Positions 34,424 to 43,319 of a stretch of DNA of 64,000 nucleotides are shown one piece after another. The stretch is from contig NZ_VFPM01000003.1 of NCBI RefSeq assembly GCF_006716675.1, positions 186,001-250,000 of the forward strand. Direction: 5' to 3'. The DNA comes from Humibacillus xanthopallidus (lineage in GTDB: Bacteria > Actinomycetota > Actinomycetes > Actinomycetales > Dermatophilaceae). Under the pieces are notes generated by a model that ran no database searches, had not been told where the DNA came from, and saw only the letters and a list, made by a program, of their open reading frames with translations. How positions within the stretch are numbered: position 1 is the stretch's first letter; every line of letters starts with the position of its first letter. Both the position numbers and the translations under genes were made by a program.

Positions 34424-35103
34424 GTGTCGTCGAGGAACGGCCGGGCGCGGACCCAGGAGTCCGGATCGTCGTTCGCCCGCTCGGCAATCCTCTGCCACTT
34501 GGCTTCCTGGCTCTCACGGTAGCGACCTTCGCCGTGGCCATGCTCCAACTCCAGGTGCTCGCGCCGTCGGATGGCCGGGTGGTCGCGCTGGGCATCCTCG
34601 GACTCACGGTGCCGCTGCAGCTCATCGCCTGCGTGCTGGGTTTTCTCGCACGCGACCCGGTCGCCGGCACGGGCATGGGCATCCTCGCCGGCACCTGGGC
34701 CGGAGTCGCGCTCGCCCTCCTCAGCTCCCCGCCCGGCACGCGTTCTCTCGGACTCGGGGTTCTCCTGCTGTGCTCAGCGGTCGCCATGCTCGTGCCGACC
34801 GCTGCCGCGTCGAGCAAGCTGGCCGGAATGGTCGTGATGGGCCTGAGTGCAGCGCGTTTCGCGCTAACGGGCCTCGCCCAGCTGACCGGGGCGCCAGCGT
34901 GGTTCACCGTCGCCGGGTGGACCGGCGTGGTGCTCGGCGCCGTCGCCGCGTATGCGGCTCTGGCCTTCGAGCTCGAGGACGTACGCCACGCGAGCGTGCT
35001 CCCTGTCGGTCGTCGGGCCATGGGTGCCGACACCATGACTGCGCCGGCTCAGGTGCAGCTAGGCTCAGTGGGGCGAGAAGCCGGGGTCCGCCAGCAGTTG
35101 TAG
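34420..35103 (+). CDS. Multi-pass membrane protein, GPR1/FUN34/YaaH-like
   Basis: Inner-membrane protein of 227 aa with six likely hydrophobic segments. The start 'NPLPLGFLALTVATFAVAML' resembles the NPxPLG motif of acetate/succinate (AceTr) transporters. The rest is a compact six-helix pattern as in that family. It is the third gene of the operon with the molybdopterin enzyme, so it may move an organic acid or anion related to the enzyme's substrate. Assignment to the family is moderate. Confidence 0.6.
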   Translation: MSVVEERPGADPGVRIVVRPLGNPLPLGFLALTVATFAVAMLQLQVLAPSDGRVVALGILGLTVPLQLIACVLGFLARDPVAGTGMGILAGTWAGVALALLSSPPGTRSLGLGVLLLCSAVAMLVPTAAASSKLAGMVVMGLSAARFALTGLAQLTGAPAWFTVAGWTGVVLGAVAAYAALAFELEDVRHASVLPVGRRAMGADTMTAPAQVQLGSVGREAGVRQQL

Positions 35104-35188
35104 TCGAGATCCCCTGGGACACGTGTCTCCGCAGCTGATACGACGCCATAGTGCCCCCCCGGGTCCGCTGCGCAGGCCCACGCATACG

Positions 35189-35650
35189 TCACAAGAGCCG
35201 AACGACAAGGGGATTGGCCAAGTCGACTGACCTTTCGCGTGAGGGCTGCTCGATCGATCTCACGACCGCCTGCGCCACCCAATCGGGCGACGAGATGCGG
35301 TCTGGGGGCCGGCCGTGGACGCCGAGATAGCTCCCGGCCTGTCCGTAGCGGGCGTGTCCACCCCGCCCGGTGACACGTGGGAGACGGAGATGCCCGGGGT
35401 GGCGCGGGCCTCGACCTGCAGCGTCCTCGCGAGGCCGTGCACCGCTCGACGTGACGTAGGTGCTCATGAACGGAGCTGCGATGTTGCCGAGGAGCGAGCC
35501 CACGACGGCGAGGGACCCGCGGTCTCCGTGTGCGTGGAAGCACCTCAGGGCGGCCCGCGCCACATGCACGGTCCACTCAACATGGCCTCGGAGCGGCCCG
35601 GAACACGTCTGTGGGCACGTCCTCGAAACGCTCGTAGGCCAGAGCCGCCG
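35189..35650 (-). pseudogene. Decayed short-chain dehydrogenase fragment
   Basis: Remnant of an SDR read in alternating frames on the minus strand. Near 35600-35650 'AYERFEDVPTDVFRAA', then a shift to 'RGSLAVVGSLLGNIAAPFMS', then a shift to 'HGLARTLQVEARATPGISVS' (35260-35442) and back to 'SSPDWVAQAVVRSIEQPSRE' ending at 35189. At least three frame changes and no N-terminal Rossmann motif, so it is dead. It lies downstream of the MBL-fold gene. Confidence 0.65.
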
Positions 35651-35681
35651 TAGGGCGGGCCGGACGGCAGACGGGCGAAGG

Positions 35682-36554
35682 TCATGCGGAGGTTGCCGAT
35701 GGACGCCCGGCCGCTGCGGGCCGCGAGCACAGGTCGATTCGCTGCCCCGCCTTGACCACCCGGACGCGGTCGTGGCCCGCCCTATGCGCGGCCCTCACGA
35801 AGTCCCAGACGCGCGACCGGAAGACGGGGTAGTCGCTGTGGTGAACGGGCACCGACTCGTGCGGACGGATGCGGTCGAGGAAGTCCACGCCCTGGTCGGC
35901 GTCCATGGTCACTGTGTGCAGCAGGATGCGGGTGCCGCCGAGGTGGACGATAGCGGTGTCGATGTCGGGGTAGCGGGCGTGGATCTCGTTGAGGTGCGGC
36001 CCTGTCAAGGTGTCGCCACTGACGTAGACCCGTCGCCGATGGCCGTCGGCAGTGTGTTCGAGGACGGTGCCCATCACGGGAGGGAGCAGTGACCGCAATG
36101 CTCCTCGCGCATGGACGGCGGGCACCGACGTGATGGTGAGCGATTCGCCGCCACGGTGAAGGACGATTTCCTGCCAGGGCTGCAGGCCCTCGGTGTCGAA
36201 GCCCCAGCTGTGCAGACGGCGTGCCGCGGCCGGAGTGGTCAGGACGGGCGCCGAGCGGTCGAGCTCGGCCCGCGCGACGCGGTCGAAGTGGTCCCCGTGG
36301 AGGTGCGAGAGCAGCACGGCGTCCAGGGGCGGCAGGTCGGACGGCGACAGGGCGGGCTCCGTGACGCGCCGCGACCACAATGCCTTGCCCAGGTAGGCCC
36401 GCTGTCCGCGGTGCAGGAAGTTGGGGTCAGTCAGGAGGGTGAAGCTGCCCAGCTCGAGGAGCGTGGTCGCCGTTCCGATGAAGGTGAGGGCGGCGTCAGC
36501 GGGCCTCGACGACCCGTGCTGCAGGCCGAAGGCTCGCCGCTCTATCTCAACCAC
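35682..36554 (-). CDS. MBL-fold metallohydrolase
   Basis: Metallo-beta-lactamase-fold hydrolase, about 290 aa. It has the metal-binding 'AVLLSHLHGDHFDRVARAEL' (HxHxDH), with further ligands in 'YVSGDTLTGP' and 'SVPVHHSDYPVFRS'. The layout resembles UlaG-like/N-acyl-phosphatidylethanolamine phospholipase-type hydrolases. GTG 36554 is preferred because a GGGAGG ribosome site precedes it; the in-frame ATG at 36860 lies deep in the next gene and its codons look non-coding. Substrate unknown. The gene follows nnrD with about 60 bases between. Confidence 0.82.
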   Translation of the reverse strand: MVEIERRAFGLQHGSSRPADAALTFIGTATTLLELGSFTLLTDPNFLHRGQRAYLGKALWSRRVTEPALSPSDLPPLDAVLLSHLHGDHFDRVARAELDRSAPVLTTPAAARRLHSWGFDTEGLQPWQEIVLHRGGESLTITSVPAVHARGALRSLLPPVMGTVLEHTADGHRRRVYVSGDTLTGPHLNEIHARYPDIDTAIVHLGGTRILLHTVTMDADQGVDFLDRIRPHESVPVHHSDYPVFRSRVWDFVRAAHRAGHDRVRVVKAGQRIDLCSRPAAAGRPSATSA

Positions 36555-36615
36555 TGTGCCACCTCCCGGTCGACCGCTGCTCCTTCCCTTCCCCGAGATG
36601 GCTGGGCTCAAACGG

Positions 36616-37497
36616 TCAGCCGGCCTCGATCGAAGCGAGGGCCGACGGCAGCTCGCCCACGATGTCCCGGGCCAGGAAGCCGGGAAGACGACTGGCCAGC
36701 CGTTCACCGGCGACGCCGTGGCAGTGGGCTGCCCACGCCGCGGCCTGCTCGGCGGGAGCGCCTCGGGCGCAGAACGCCACGACGGCTCCGGCCTTGACGT
36801 CGCCCGAGCCGGCAGTCGCGAGGGAGCGTGGCCCGGACTCCGTGGTCCAGCAGCGTCCATCCGGTGTCACGACGTGCGACGTCTCGTCGCCGCTGAGGAC
36901 GGTGGCGCGTGTCTCTCGGGCCAGGGCGCGAGCTGCACCCTGGGGGTCGCCGCGCACCCCGTCCACGTCAGCCCCGAGGGTGGCGGCCAGCTCGGAGACG
37001 TTCGGGGTGAGCAGGACTCGACCCGAGAGGTGCGAGACGCGACGCAGGTCGGGTGTCAGGTAGGCGGTCGCGAGCGCGTCGAGCACGAGAGTGCAGTCGA
37101 GGTGGGGCACGACCTCGCCGAGCAGCAACGCGCTCGCGAGCGGGTCGGCGAGGCCGGGGCCGATGAGCACGGCCTTGGCATCCGAGGCCAGCTCGAGGAT
37201 GCGGGCGCCGCCGGCGGGGAGCAGCTCGCCCTTTCGTGACTCGGGCAGCGCCTCGACGTACGCCTCCGGCAGGGTCACGGCCACGTGCGCCGCTGTCGAG
37301 GCGGCCGTGGCGATCTGCACCTTGCCCGCGCCGAGACGCAAGGCCGCCTCGGCGGCGAGCAGCACGGCTCCCGGAGTCTGCCGGCCGCCGCCCACGACGA
37401 GGGCGGTGCCGCGCGCGTGCTTGTCACCCCCCGGCCGGGGCAGCGGCCACTCGCGCAGCACGGCAGTGGTGAGGGTGACCGGCTCCCTGTCAGGCAT
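36616..37497 (-). CDS. nnrD: ADP-dependent NAD(P)H-hydrate dehydratase
   Basis: Repairs hydrated NAD(P)H using ADP; about 293 aa. 'GTALVVGGGRQTPGAVLLAA' begins the ribokinase-like core, and 'SLATAGSGDVKAGAVVAFCA' is the nucleotide-binding and catalytic motif of the family. The epimerase (NnrE) part of the usual two-domain protein is absent, so this is the dehydratase only. ATG 37497 overlaps the histidine-phosphatase stop by eight bases, showing they are one operon. Confidence 0.87.
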   Translation of the reverse strand: MPDREPVTLTTAVLREWPLPRPGGDKHARGTALVVGGGRQTPGAVLLAAEAALRLGAGKVQIATAASTAAHVAVTLPEAYVEALPESRKGELLPAGGARILELASDAKAVLIGPGLADPLASALLLGEVVPHLDCTLVLDALATAYLTPDLRRVSHLSGRVLLTPNVSELAATLGADVDGVRGDPQGAARALARETRATVLSGDETSHVVTPDGRCWTTESGPRSLATAGSGDVKAGAVVAFCARGAPAEQAAAWAAHCHGVAGERLASRLPGFLARDIVGELPSALASIEAG

Positions 37498-38290
37498 CCG
37501 AAGGCGCTCCTTCTCCCGTGCCACCAGCGCCCCGGGCCCCCGGGTCACCGGGGCCGTGCCGCGGCGTCTCGTGAGTCGTCGGGGCATCGAGCTGGTCGAG
37601 GTGCGTCGTGGACCCGAAGGCCTCGAGCCGCAACGGCCCGTCGGGCTCCCGCACATACGTCGTCAGAGAGCAGTTTGCGAGGGCCTCCGAGAGGTCGATC
37701 CCGAGGAGGCGCTGCTCGTCCATCCGCTCGACCACGAGGCGGAAGCTCATGATGACGGCCTGGTGCGTGAAGATCCACACCCTGCGGTCGGGGTGGACCT
37801 GTCTCAGCTCGGTCAGCATCTGGCGGACGCGCAGCGCGACGTCGGTCCAGCTCTCCCCGCCCGGCGGCCGGTAGTAGAACTTGCCCGTGACAGAGCGGCG
37901 CTCGGCCTCCTCCGGGAATGCGGCTCGGATGCCCTCACCGGTCAGGCCGTCGAAGGCGCCGAGGTCGCGCTCGCGCAGGCGCTCGTCCAGAATGACATCC
38001 CCGCCGATGGGTGCCAGAGCGAGCCCGGCCGTGCGGGCCGCCCGCTCGTAGGGCGAGCTGAGGACCACCTCGGGCCGGTCGTCCCAGGCCAGGTCCTTCA
38101 GGTGCTGGCCGACAGCGCGCGCCTGGTCCTCGCCCGCAGGCGACAGTGGCGTGTCGGCGTCACGGGTGGCGAGGTCGAGCCGTTCCAGCCCGCTCCGGTG
38201 CGCGTCGTCGTTGGCGACGTTGCCCAGACTCTGCCCGTGGCGCACGAGAAAAAGCTGCGCAACCTCTCCCGTCATCCCCGTCAGTGGCAT
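37490..38290 (-). CDS. Histidine phosphatase family protein
   Basis: Phosphoglycerate-mutase-like phosphatase, 266 aa. 'LFLVRHGQSLGNVANDDAHR' is the catalytic RHG motif near the N-terminus. 'LSPAGEDQARAVGQHLKDL', 'LSSPYERAARTAGLAL', 'RLRERDLGAFDGLTGEGIRA' and 'WIFTHQAVIMSFRL' give the remaining catalytic His/Arg/Glu positions. The last ~35 residues are low-complexity. It heads the leftward set with nnrD and the MBL hydrolase. Substrate unknown. Confidence 0.87.
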   Translation of the reverse strand: MPLTGMTGEVAQLFLVRHGQSLGNVANDDAHRSGLERLDLATRDADTPLSPAGEDQARAVGQHLKDLAWDDRPEVVLSSPYERAARTAGLALAPIGGDVILDERLRERDLGAFDGLTGEGIRAAFPEEAERRSVTGKFYYRPPGGESWTDVALRVRQMLTELRQVHPDRRVWIFTHQAVIMSFRLVVERMDEQRLLGIDLSEALANCSLTTYVREPDGPLRLEAFGSTTHLDQLDAPTTHETPRHGPGDPGARGAGGTGEGAPSDA

Positions 38291-38391
38291 CGGGCACCCT
38301 CTCGTCTCGTCGGCATCACCTCCCGCTTACCCATCCGCGCGAGTGCTGATCGCCGAGCGGAATCGGCTCGTCGCGGGATCTGAGCCGAGGC

Positions 38392-38416
38392 GTTTGGGCT
38401 CCGGGCAGACGGGTAA
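38392..38416 (+). promoter_or_regulatory. SigB/SigF-type promoter before PRC-barrel gene
   Basis: GTTTG (38392-38396), 14-base spacer, GGGTAA (38411-38416). Start codon 38456 is 39 bases further, with a GAGAGGAG ribosome site. Confidence 0.6.
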
Positions 38417-38455
38417 AAGGGGGGCGCAGTACCAACTCGAACGAGAGGAGACACC

Positions 38456-38830
38456 ATGACGACCCACAACTGGGACGCCTGGAACTATCGGGAGAGCACG
38501 GGGATCTCAGCGCGTCAGGAAGACCTGACGGGCTTCAAGGTTCACGCCGTGGACGGGGACATCGGCAAGATCGATGCCGCCACCCGCGACGTCGGCGCCG
38601 GCTACGTCGTCGTCGACACCGGGCCTTGGATCTTCGGCCGCAAGGTGATGCTGCCGGCCGGGACGGTCGAGCGGGTCGACTGGGACGGCAACAGCGTCCA
38701 CGTCGACCGGACGAAGGAGCAGATCAAGGCCTCGCCGGAGCTCGGCGACGACCAGCTGTCCGATCCTTCCTACCGCGACCGGGTGGGGACCTACTACGGG
38801 GGGACCTACGACGGGCGCGGCCAGCTCTGA
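38456..38830 (+). CDS. PRC-barrel domain protein
   Basis: Small cytoplasmic protein of 124 aa. 'DLTGFKVHAVDGDIGKIDAA' followed by 'GAGYVVVDTGPWIFGRKVML' and 'PAGTVERVDWDGNSVHVDRT' is the PRC-barrel pattern, and the C-terminus is acidic and Tyr/Gly-rich. This type is common among actinobacterial stress-induced proteins. Good ribosome site, stress-sigma promoter upstream, and a strong hairpin terminator directly downstream define a single-gene unit. Confidence 0.85.
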   Translation: MTTHNWDAWNYRESTGISARQEDLTGFKVHAVDGDIGKIDAATRDVGAGYVVVDTGPWIFGRKVMLPAGTVERVDWDGNSVHVDRTKEQIKASPELGDDQLSDPSYRDRVGTYYGGTYDGRGQL

Positions 38831-38851
38831 CCGCCCGGCCCGTCTGAAGTG

Positions 38852-38887
38852 AGGTATGCCGCCGGGTGCTCACCCGGCGGCATACCT
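38852..38887 (+). terminator. Strong stem-loop terminator, 16-bp perfect stem
   Basis: Perfect 16-bp inverted repeat 38852-38867 and 38872-38887 with a four-base GCTC loop, 21 bases after the PRC-barrel stop. There is no long T-run, so termination by stem alone or a bidirectional role is possible. The stem contains GGTATGCC. Confidence 0.75.
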
Positions 38888-39032
38888 CTGCTTGGGTTGC
38901 GGACCCGGGTGGTGGAGCAGTCTCTTGAGTGACCACCGGGGTGAGCTGACCTGTGGCTGAAGCTGGATCGCTGAGATGGGCCGGACCGTCCCGATGTGCG
39001 TCGACGCCCGTTCGCGGGGGTAGGGGAGGGTC

Positions 39033-39443
39033 GTGCATGCAAACCAACTGTCCGGTGCCCTCCTCGCAGCCCTTGTCGGCGCGTCGGCGCTTAGCGGGTG
39101 CTCCGCGCAGGGGAACTCGGAAAGCGATGCCGCGGGCGCTGCGGCCGTCCGGTTCAGCTCCGTCACCCAGACCGACGCCGCCACCGCCTGCCACCTCCTC
39201 GCGCCGCAGACGGCGAGTGAGCTGGAGAAGGGGTCTGGCAGCTGCGGCCGAGGCCTCACCGCCGCGGATCCGCCCGCAGGAGGAGCGCTGCGTGCGGTGG
39301 AGGTCTATGGTCTCGACGCCATCGTGCGCCTGGACGGTGACACCGTCTTCCTCGCGCGCTTCGAGAAGGGCTGGAGGGTCACCGCCGCGGGCTGCACCCC
39401 ACAGCCCAACGGTCCCTACGAGTGCGATATCAAGGGAGGCTGA
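39033..39443 (+). CDS. Small lipoprotein
   Basis: Secreted lipoprotein of 136 aa. The signal 'ALLAALVGASALSGCSAQGN' ends in lipobox Leu-Ser-Gly-Cys. The mature part has three further Cys residues that could form disulphides and a fold reminiscent of small SnoaL/NTF2-like secreted proteins ('TDAATACHLLAPQTASELEK'). The start is GTG 39033 with a GGGGAGGG ribosome site; a -10-like GGGTAG ends exactly nine bases upstream, so leaderless start is also possible. It leads a short operon with the 27-aa protein and the DUF6766-like gene. Confidence 0.78.
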   Translation: MHANQLSGALLAALVGASALSGCSAQGNSESDAAGAAAVRFSSVTQTDAATACHLLAPQTASELEKGSGSCGRGLTAADPPAGGALRAVEVYGLDAIVRLDGDTVFLARFEKGWRVTAAGCTPQPNGPYECDIKGG

Positions 39444-39444
39444 C

Positions 39445-39528
39445 GTGCGGGCCCTGTTCATCGGCTACCTCGTCTTCATTGCTGCGGGTCTTACCTACTG
39501 CATCGCCGTCGGGCTGGTGCACCGGTGA
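39445..39528 (+). CDS. 27-residue single-span membrane microprotein
   Basis: Tiny reading frame from GTG 39445, preceded by AAGGGAGG, encoding 'VRALFIGYLVFIAAGLTYCI' plus a short basic tail. It is almost entirely one hydrophobic helix. Its stop overlaps the start of the DUF6766-like gene by four bases (GTGA), and it follows the lipoprotein stop by one base. The tight coupling and ribosome site support it as real; role unknown. Confidence 0.6.
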   Translation: MRALFIGYLVFIAAGLTYCIAVGLVHR

Positions 39529-40196
39529 GTCGGCTTCGCGACCACGGCCTGAGCCTGGCGTTCACGGCGCTGCTCCTCGGCGCCCTAGTAGGTCAGGCGT
39601 TCACGGGTCAAGCGGACTACAACGAGCAGGCTCGCGGGGCCGGGCTGCCGACGATGGATCTCGCCCACTACGTGACTTCCTCGCAGTTCACCGTCGACGT
39701 CGCCGAGAACTGGCAGTCGGAGTATCTCCAGTTCCTTCTCTACATACTGCTCACGGTCTGGCTCGTCCAGAAGGGCTCACCGGAGTCCAAGCCGCTCGAC
39801 AAGATCGGTCGAGAGACGGACGAGGAGCAGAAGGTCGGCGCCCACGCCGTCGACGACTCGCCGGCGTGGGCCAGCGCCTCGGGTTGGAGGCGTTCCCTCT
39901 TCTCCCGGTCACTGGGCCTGACGATGGGCCTGATCTTCCTGCTCTCGTGGCTCGCGCAGTTCGTTGCTGGACGCAGCGCCTTCAACGCCCTTCAGATCCA
40001 GGGTCTCGAGGCGCCGCTCGGGTGGGGGGAGTACCTGACGGCACCGGACTTCTGGAACCGGACGTTCCAGAACTGGCAGTCCGAGTTCCTCGCGGTCGGA
40101 AGCATGGTGGTGCTGAGCATCTACCTGCGCGAGCGCGGCTCACCGGAGTCGAAACCCGTCGGGCAGCCGCATGCCTCGACGGGCGTGGAAGGTTGA
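39525..40196 (+). CDS. DUF6766-like membrane protein
   Basis: Membrane protein of 223 aa with about four hydrophobic segments. It has two related blocks, 'VAENWQSEYLQFLLYILLTV' and 'QNWQSEFLAVGSMVVLSIYL', each followed by 'GSPESKP', which are characteristic of the DUF6766 family. It starts with GTG 39525 overlapping the microprotein stop. The function of the family is unknown. The repeat arrangement suggests an internal duplication. Confidence 0.75.
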   Translation: MSRLRDHGLSLAFTALLLGALVGQAFTGQADYNEQARGAGLPTMDLAHYVTSSQFTVDVAENWQSEYLQFLLYILLTVWLVQKGSPESKPLDKIGRETDEEQKVGAHAVDDSPAWASASGWRRSLFSRSLGLTMGLIFLLSWLAQFVAGRSAFNALQIQGLEAPLGWGEYLTAPDFWNRTFQNWQSEFLAVGSMVVLSIYLRERGSPESKPVGQPHASTGVEG

Positions 40197-40323
40197 GAGG
40201 CCGCCGAACCGGCTCACACCGAGTGGTCCTCGCCGCGACGGGCCGGACGAAGAGCCCTGTCACTGAGCTTGTTGTTGAGGTGGCGGCCGACGAGCGCGAC
40301 GACCTTGCGGTCGTGGTCGGGTC

Positions 40324-40886
40324 TCATGGTCCGATGAACTGGGCCGCGATAGCAATGACTCCGCGCGCAGCCATGACGACGGCGGTGAGCCATCCCACGG
40401 TGTGGGTGGCCAACGCGCCGTTGGTGCGGTCCTTCATGATGCGCCTGTCACTTGCGACGAGCAGGACGACGGCGAGGAAGGGCGCAGCAGAGATGTCGGT
40501 GATGGTGGCGGACAGCACGAGCATGGCGATGGCATCGTTGAGGACTGCTGCGAGCACGGGCCCGAGGGTCAGGCTCACCGCGAGGAGGCCGTAGAAGAGC
40601 GGTGCTTTGCGGATGCTGCGGTCGAAACCCCAGGACTTGCCGGTCAGCCCGCTCATGCCGATGCAGGCGGCGGACGCAAGCACGGGAACTCCGAGCAGTC
40701 CCGTGCCGATGAACCCGAGGGCGAACACCATCCCCTCGAGTGGTCCGGCGACCGGGCGCGGAGCTTGGGCGGCGTCAGCCGCGGAGTTGATGTCGGTGGG
40801 ATGGCGCCCGATGGTGGCGCTGGTCGTCAGCATGATGGCGAACATCACGACGACAGAGACGGTCATGCCTGTCGCTACGTCGTGAC
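40324..40886 (-). pseudogene. NRAMP-family transporter, 5'-truncated
   Basis: C-terminal half of an NRAMP-like metal transporter on the minus strand, about 187 codons. Visible blocks: 'MTVSVVVMFAIMLTTSATIG', 'PLEGMVFALGFIGTGLLGVP', 'SWGFDRSIRKAPLFYGLLAV'. Homology begins abruptly at about 40886 with 'DVATGM'; helices 1-6, including the DPGN and MPH sites, are missing, so it cannot work. The breakpoint is shared with an oppositely oriented ANTAR fragment beginning at 40887. This is a rearrangement scar. Confidence 0.75.
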
Positions 40887-41025
40887 CACCAGACAGCTGT
40901 CGCTGGACGACGCCTGGCGCCTCATGGTCAAGGAGAGCCAGCACCGCAACGCAAAGGTGTCCGCCCTCGCCGAGACCGTGATCGACACCGGCGGGTTCGA
41001 CACCCCGCTCGGGGAACATCCCTAG
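40887..41025 (+). pseudogene. ANTAR domain fragment, 5'-truncated
   Basis: Plus-strand remnant ending at TAG 41023-41025. It encodes 'VTTRQLSLDDAWRLMVKESQ' and 'HRNAKVSALAETVIDTGGFD', the last two helices of an ANTAR domain. There is no start, GAF part or first ANTAR helix. It abuts the truncated NRAMP fragment at about 40886. Confidence 0.7.
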
Positions 41026-41871
41026 TTCCAGCGTCGGCCGCCGAGGCGGCGTGGGCTACACGCTTGACATCCGGTCGGCGATTCGCCCCCGGCGGCGACA
41101 CGTCTTCCGCGGCGTGGATGCCCGCGGGGCTCACCGTGGGTGCGGCCAACCCCTGCAGCAGCACCTGGGGTACGTGTGGACTCTAGCCGGGCCGTTCTTC
41201 CTCGGTCAGGACACGGAGGGACTGCACGCTCGCGATGTCCGTCATCTCTTCCACGAGGTTGCTGACGACCTGAGGGCTCGCCTCGAGCTGCACCACTGCA
41301 CGAACCGTCGTTCGGGCCCCGTCCTCATGCACGGTCTTGGCGCCGAGAACGGTGGCGGTCGCGCCGTGCTCGGCAGCCAGCCCCAGGGCGAGCGGCAGCG
41401 CCCCTTCACCGGCCGTGTAGCGCATGATGAGGGTCGTGCTGCCGGGCTCCGACTGCATCCGACGGCCCAGCTTCGCCAAGATCGTCACCGTGAGCAGGTG
41501 GCAGCCGGTGGCCATGACAGCGAGCGCGGGCAGACCTGCGCCGCAGGCCATCCCGACGGCGGCCGTCAGCCAGACCGAGGCAGCCGTGGTCAGGCCGGAG
41601 ACACTACCTCGGCGAACGAAGATGACCCCGGCTCCGAGAAAGCCGACGCCCGTCACGACCTGTGCCGCGATCCGTGACGGGTCGACGGCTCAACCGCGGC
41701 CAGTGACGTCTGTGAAACCGTAGGCCGACACCAGCGTGAAGACCGTTGACCCGACGCCGACGAGCGTGTGCGTTCTCAACCCGGCGCTCTTGAACCGTCG
41801 GTGGCGCTCGAGACCGATGACTGCAGACAGCACGAAGGCTAGGCCCAGCAGGGTGGTCTCGGTCCAGGTCG

Positions 41872-41879
41872 TGGAACTG
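41872..41879. repeat. Left 8-bp target duplication of IS256 copy 1
   Basis: TGGAACTG, repeated exactly at 43312-43319 on the other side of the element. Confidence 0.85.
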
Positions 41880-43311
41880 GGTCAAGTCCGGATCGGTGGT
41901 GTACGACGGTGATCCGTCGTGGTGGTTCGGTTAGGCGTTGATCGCGCCGGCGATCAGGGCGGTGGTCGCCTCCTCGGGCTGGTCGTCGGTGGTGCGTGCG
42001 GTGAGGACGGCTCGGGCGTTCTTCAGGGCTTCGAGGCCGAGGTAGCGTCGTTGCTCGGCCCACTCGTCGTGCTGCTCGGCCAGGACCGCGCCGACGAGTC
42101 GGATGATCGCCTCGCGGTTGGGGAAGATGCCGACGACGTCGGTGCGGCGGCGGATCTCTCGGTTGAGCCGCTCGTTCGGGTTGTTCGACCAGATCTGGCG
42201 CCAGATCTCCTTCGGGAACACGGTGAAGGCGAGGATGTCGGCGCGGGCGAGCTCGAGGTGCTCGGCCACGGCCGGGAGCTTCTCGTACAGGCCCTCCAGG
42301 ACCCGGTCGAACTGGGCGTTGACACTGTCGGCGTCGGGCTGGTCGTACACACTGTGCAGCAGCGCCTTGACCCAGCCCCACTGGGACTTCGGGGTCACCG
42401 ACATGAGGTTCGCGGCGTAGTGGGTGCGGCACCGCTGCCAGGACGCGTTCGGCAGGGTTGCCCCGATGGCCTCGACCAGGCCGGCGTGCGCGTCGGAGGT
42501 CACCAGCGCGACACCGGACAGGCCGCGGGCGGTCAGGTCGCGGAAGAACGCGAGCCAGCCGGCGCTCGATTCTGTTGTGGTGGTGTGGATCCCGAGGACC
42601 TCCCGGTAGCCGTCGGCGTTGACGCCGGTCGCGACCATGACCGCGACCTTCACGACACGGCCGGCCTCGCGGACCTTCATCGTCAACGCATCCGCAGCGA
42701 GGAACGTGTACGGCCCGTCGTTCAGTGGGCGGGTGCGGAAGGCGGCGACCTGCTCGTCGAGGTCGCGGGCCATCACCGACACCTGCGACTTGGACAGGCC
42801 CGTGATTCCGAGCGTCTTGACGAGCTTGTCCATCCGCCGGGTGCTGACGCCGAGCAAGTAGCAGGTCGCCACGACCGTGCTCAGCGCCGCCTCCGCGCGG
42901 CGGTGCCGCTCCAGGAGCCAGTCAGGGAAGAAAGTTCCCTCGCGCAGCTTCGGGATCGCGACATCGAGGGTGCCGGCGCGGGTGTCGAGGTCCCGGTGCC
43001 GGTAGCCGTTGCGGGAGTTGACCCGCTCGGCGGAACGGGTGCCGTACTCGGCGCCGCACACGCTGTCGGCCTGCGCCGACAACAGCGCATTGATGAACGT
43101 GCCCAACAGCTCCCGCATCAAATCGGGACTGGCCTGGGCCAGCTGGTCGTGCAGGAAGACGGCAGGGTCGATACTGGTGTTCGCGGTCATCGCGATGCTC
43201 CGTTCGAGGGTGCTGTGAGAGGTTCACTCGAAGGATCACGCGGTGACCGCACCTGCATCCAGCAGGGACACGCCACCGGTGTCGTCGTACACCAACGCTA
43301 TGGACTCAACT
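41880..43311 (-). mobile_element. IS256-family insertion sequence, copy 1
   Basis: About 1.43 kb, bounded by imperfect inverted ends: GGTCAAGTCC at the left and, read inward, AGTTGAGTCC at the right, both followed by a matching GTGTACGACG block. It is flanked by 8-bp direct repeats TGGAACTG, the normal IS256 duplication size. It holds one intact transposase and sits in mgtC. Confidence 0.9.
41931..43190 (-). CDS. IS256-family transposase (copy 1)
   Basis: DDE transposase of the mutator/IS256 type, 419 aa. 'NSRNGYRHRDLDTRAGTLDV' is the family N-terminal signature, 'TFLAADALTMKVREAGR' and 'VALVTSDAHAGLVEAI' carry the catalytic Asp residues, and 'WQRCRTHYAANLMSVTPK' the CxxH-like region. 'IWSNNPNERLNREIRRRTDV' contains the catalytic Glu. 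ORF is intact and of normal length, so the element may still move. It is clearly related to, but not the same as, the transposase at 50415. Confidence 0.92.
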   Translation of the reverse strand: MTANTSIDPAVFLHDQLAQASPDLMRELLGTFINALLSAQADSVCGAEYGTRSAERVNSRNGYRHRDLDTRAGTLDVAIPKLREGTFFPDWLLERHRRAEAALSTVVATCYLLGVSTRRMDKLVKTLGITGLSKSQVSVMARDLDEQVAAFRTRPLNDGPYTFLAADALTMKVREAGRVVKVAVMVATGVNADGYREVLGIHTTTTESSAGWLAFFRDLTARGLSGVALVTSDAHAGLVEAIGATLPNASWQRCRTHYAANLMSVTPKSQWGWVKALLHSVYDQPDADSVNAQFDRVLEGLYEKLPAVAEHLELARADILAFTVFPKEIWRQIWSNNPNERLNREIRRRTDVVGIFPNREAIIRLVGAVLAEQHDEWAEQRRYLGLEALKNARAVLTARTTDDQPEEATTALIAGAINA

Positions 43312-43319
43312 TGGAACTG
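43312..43319. repeat. Right 8-bp target duplication of IS256 copy 1
   Basis: TGGAACTG, the partner of 41872-41879. Confidence 0.85.
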
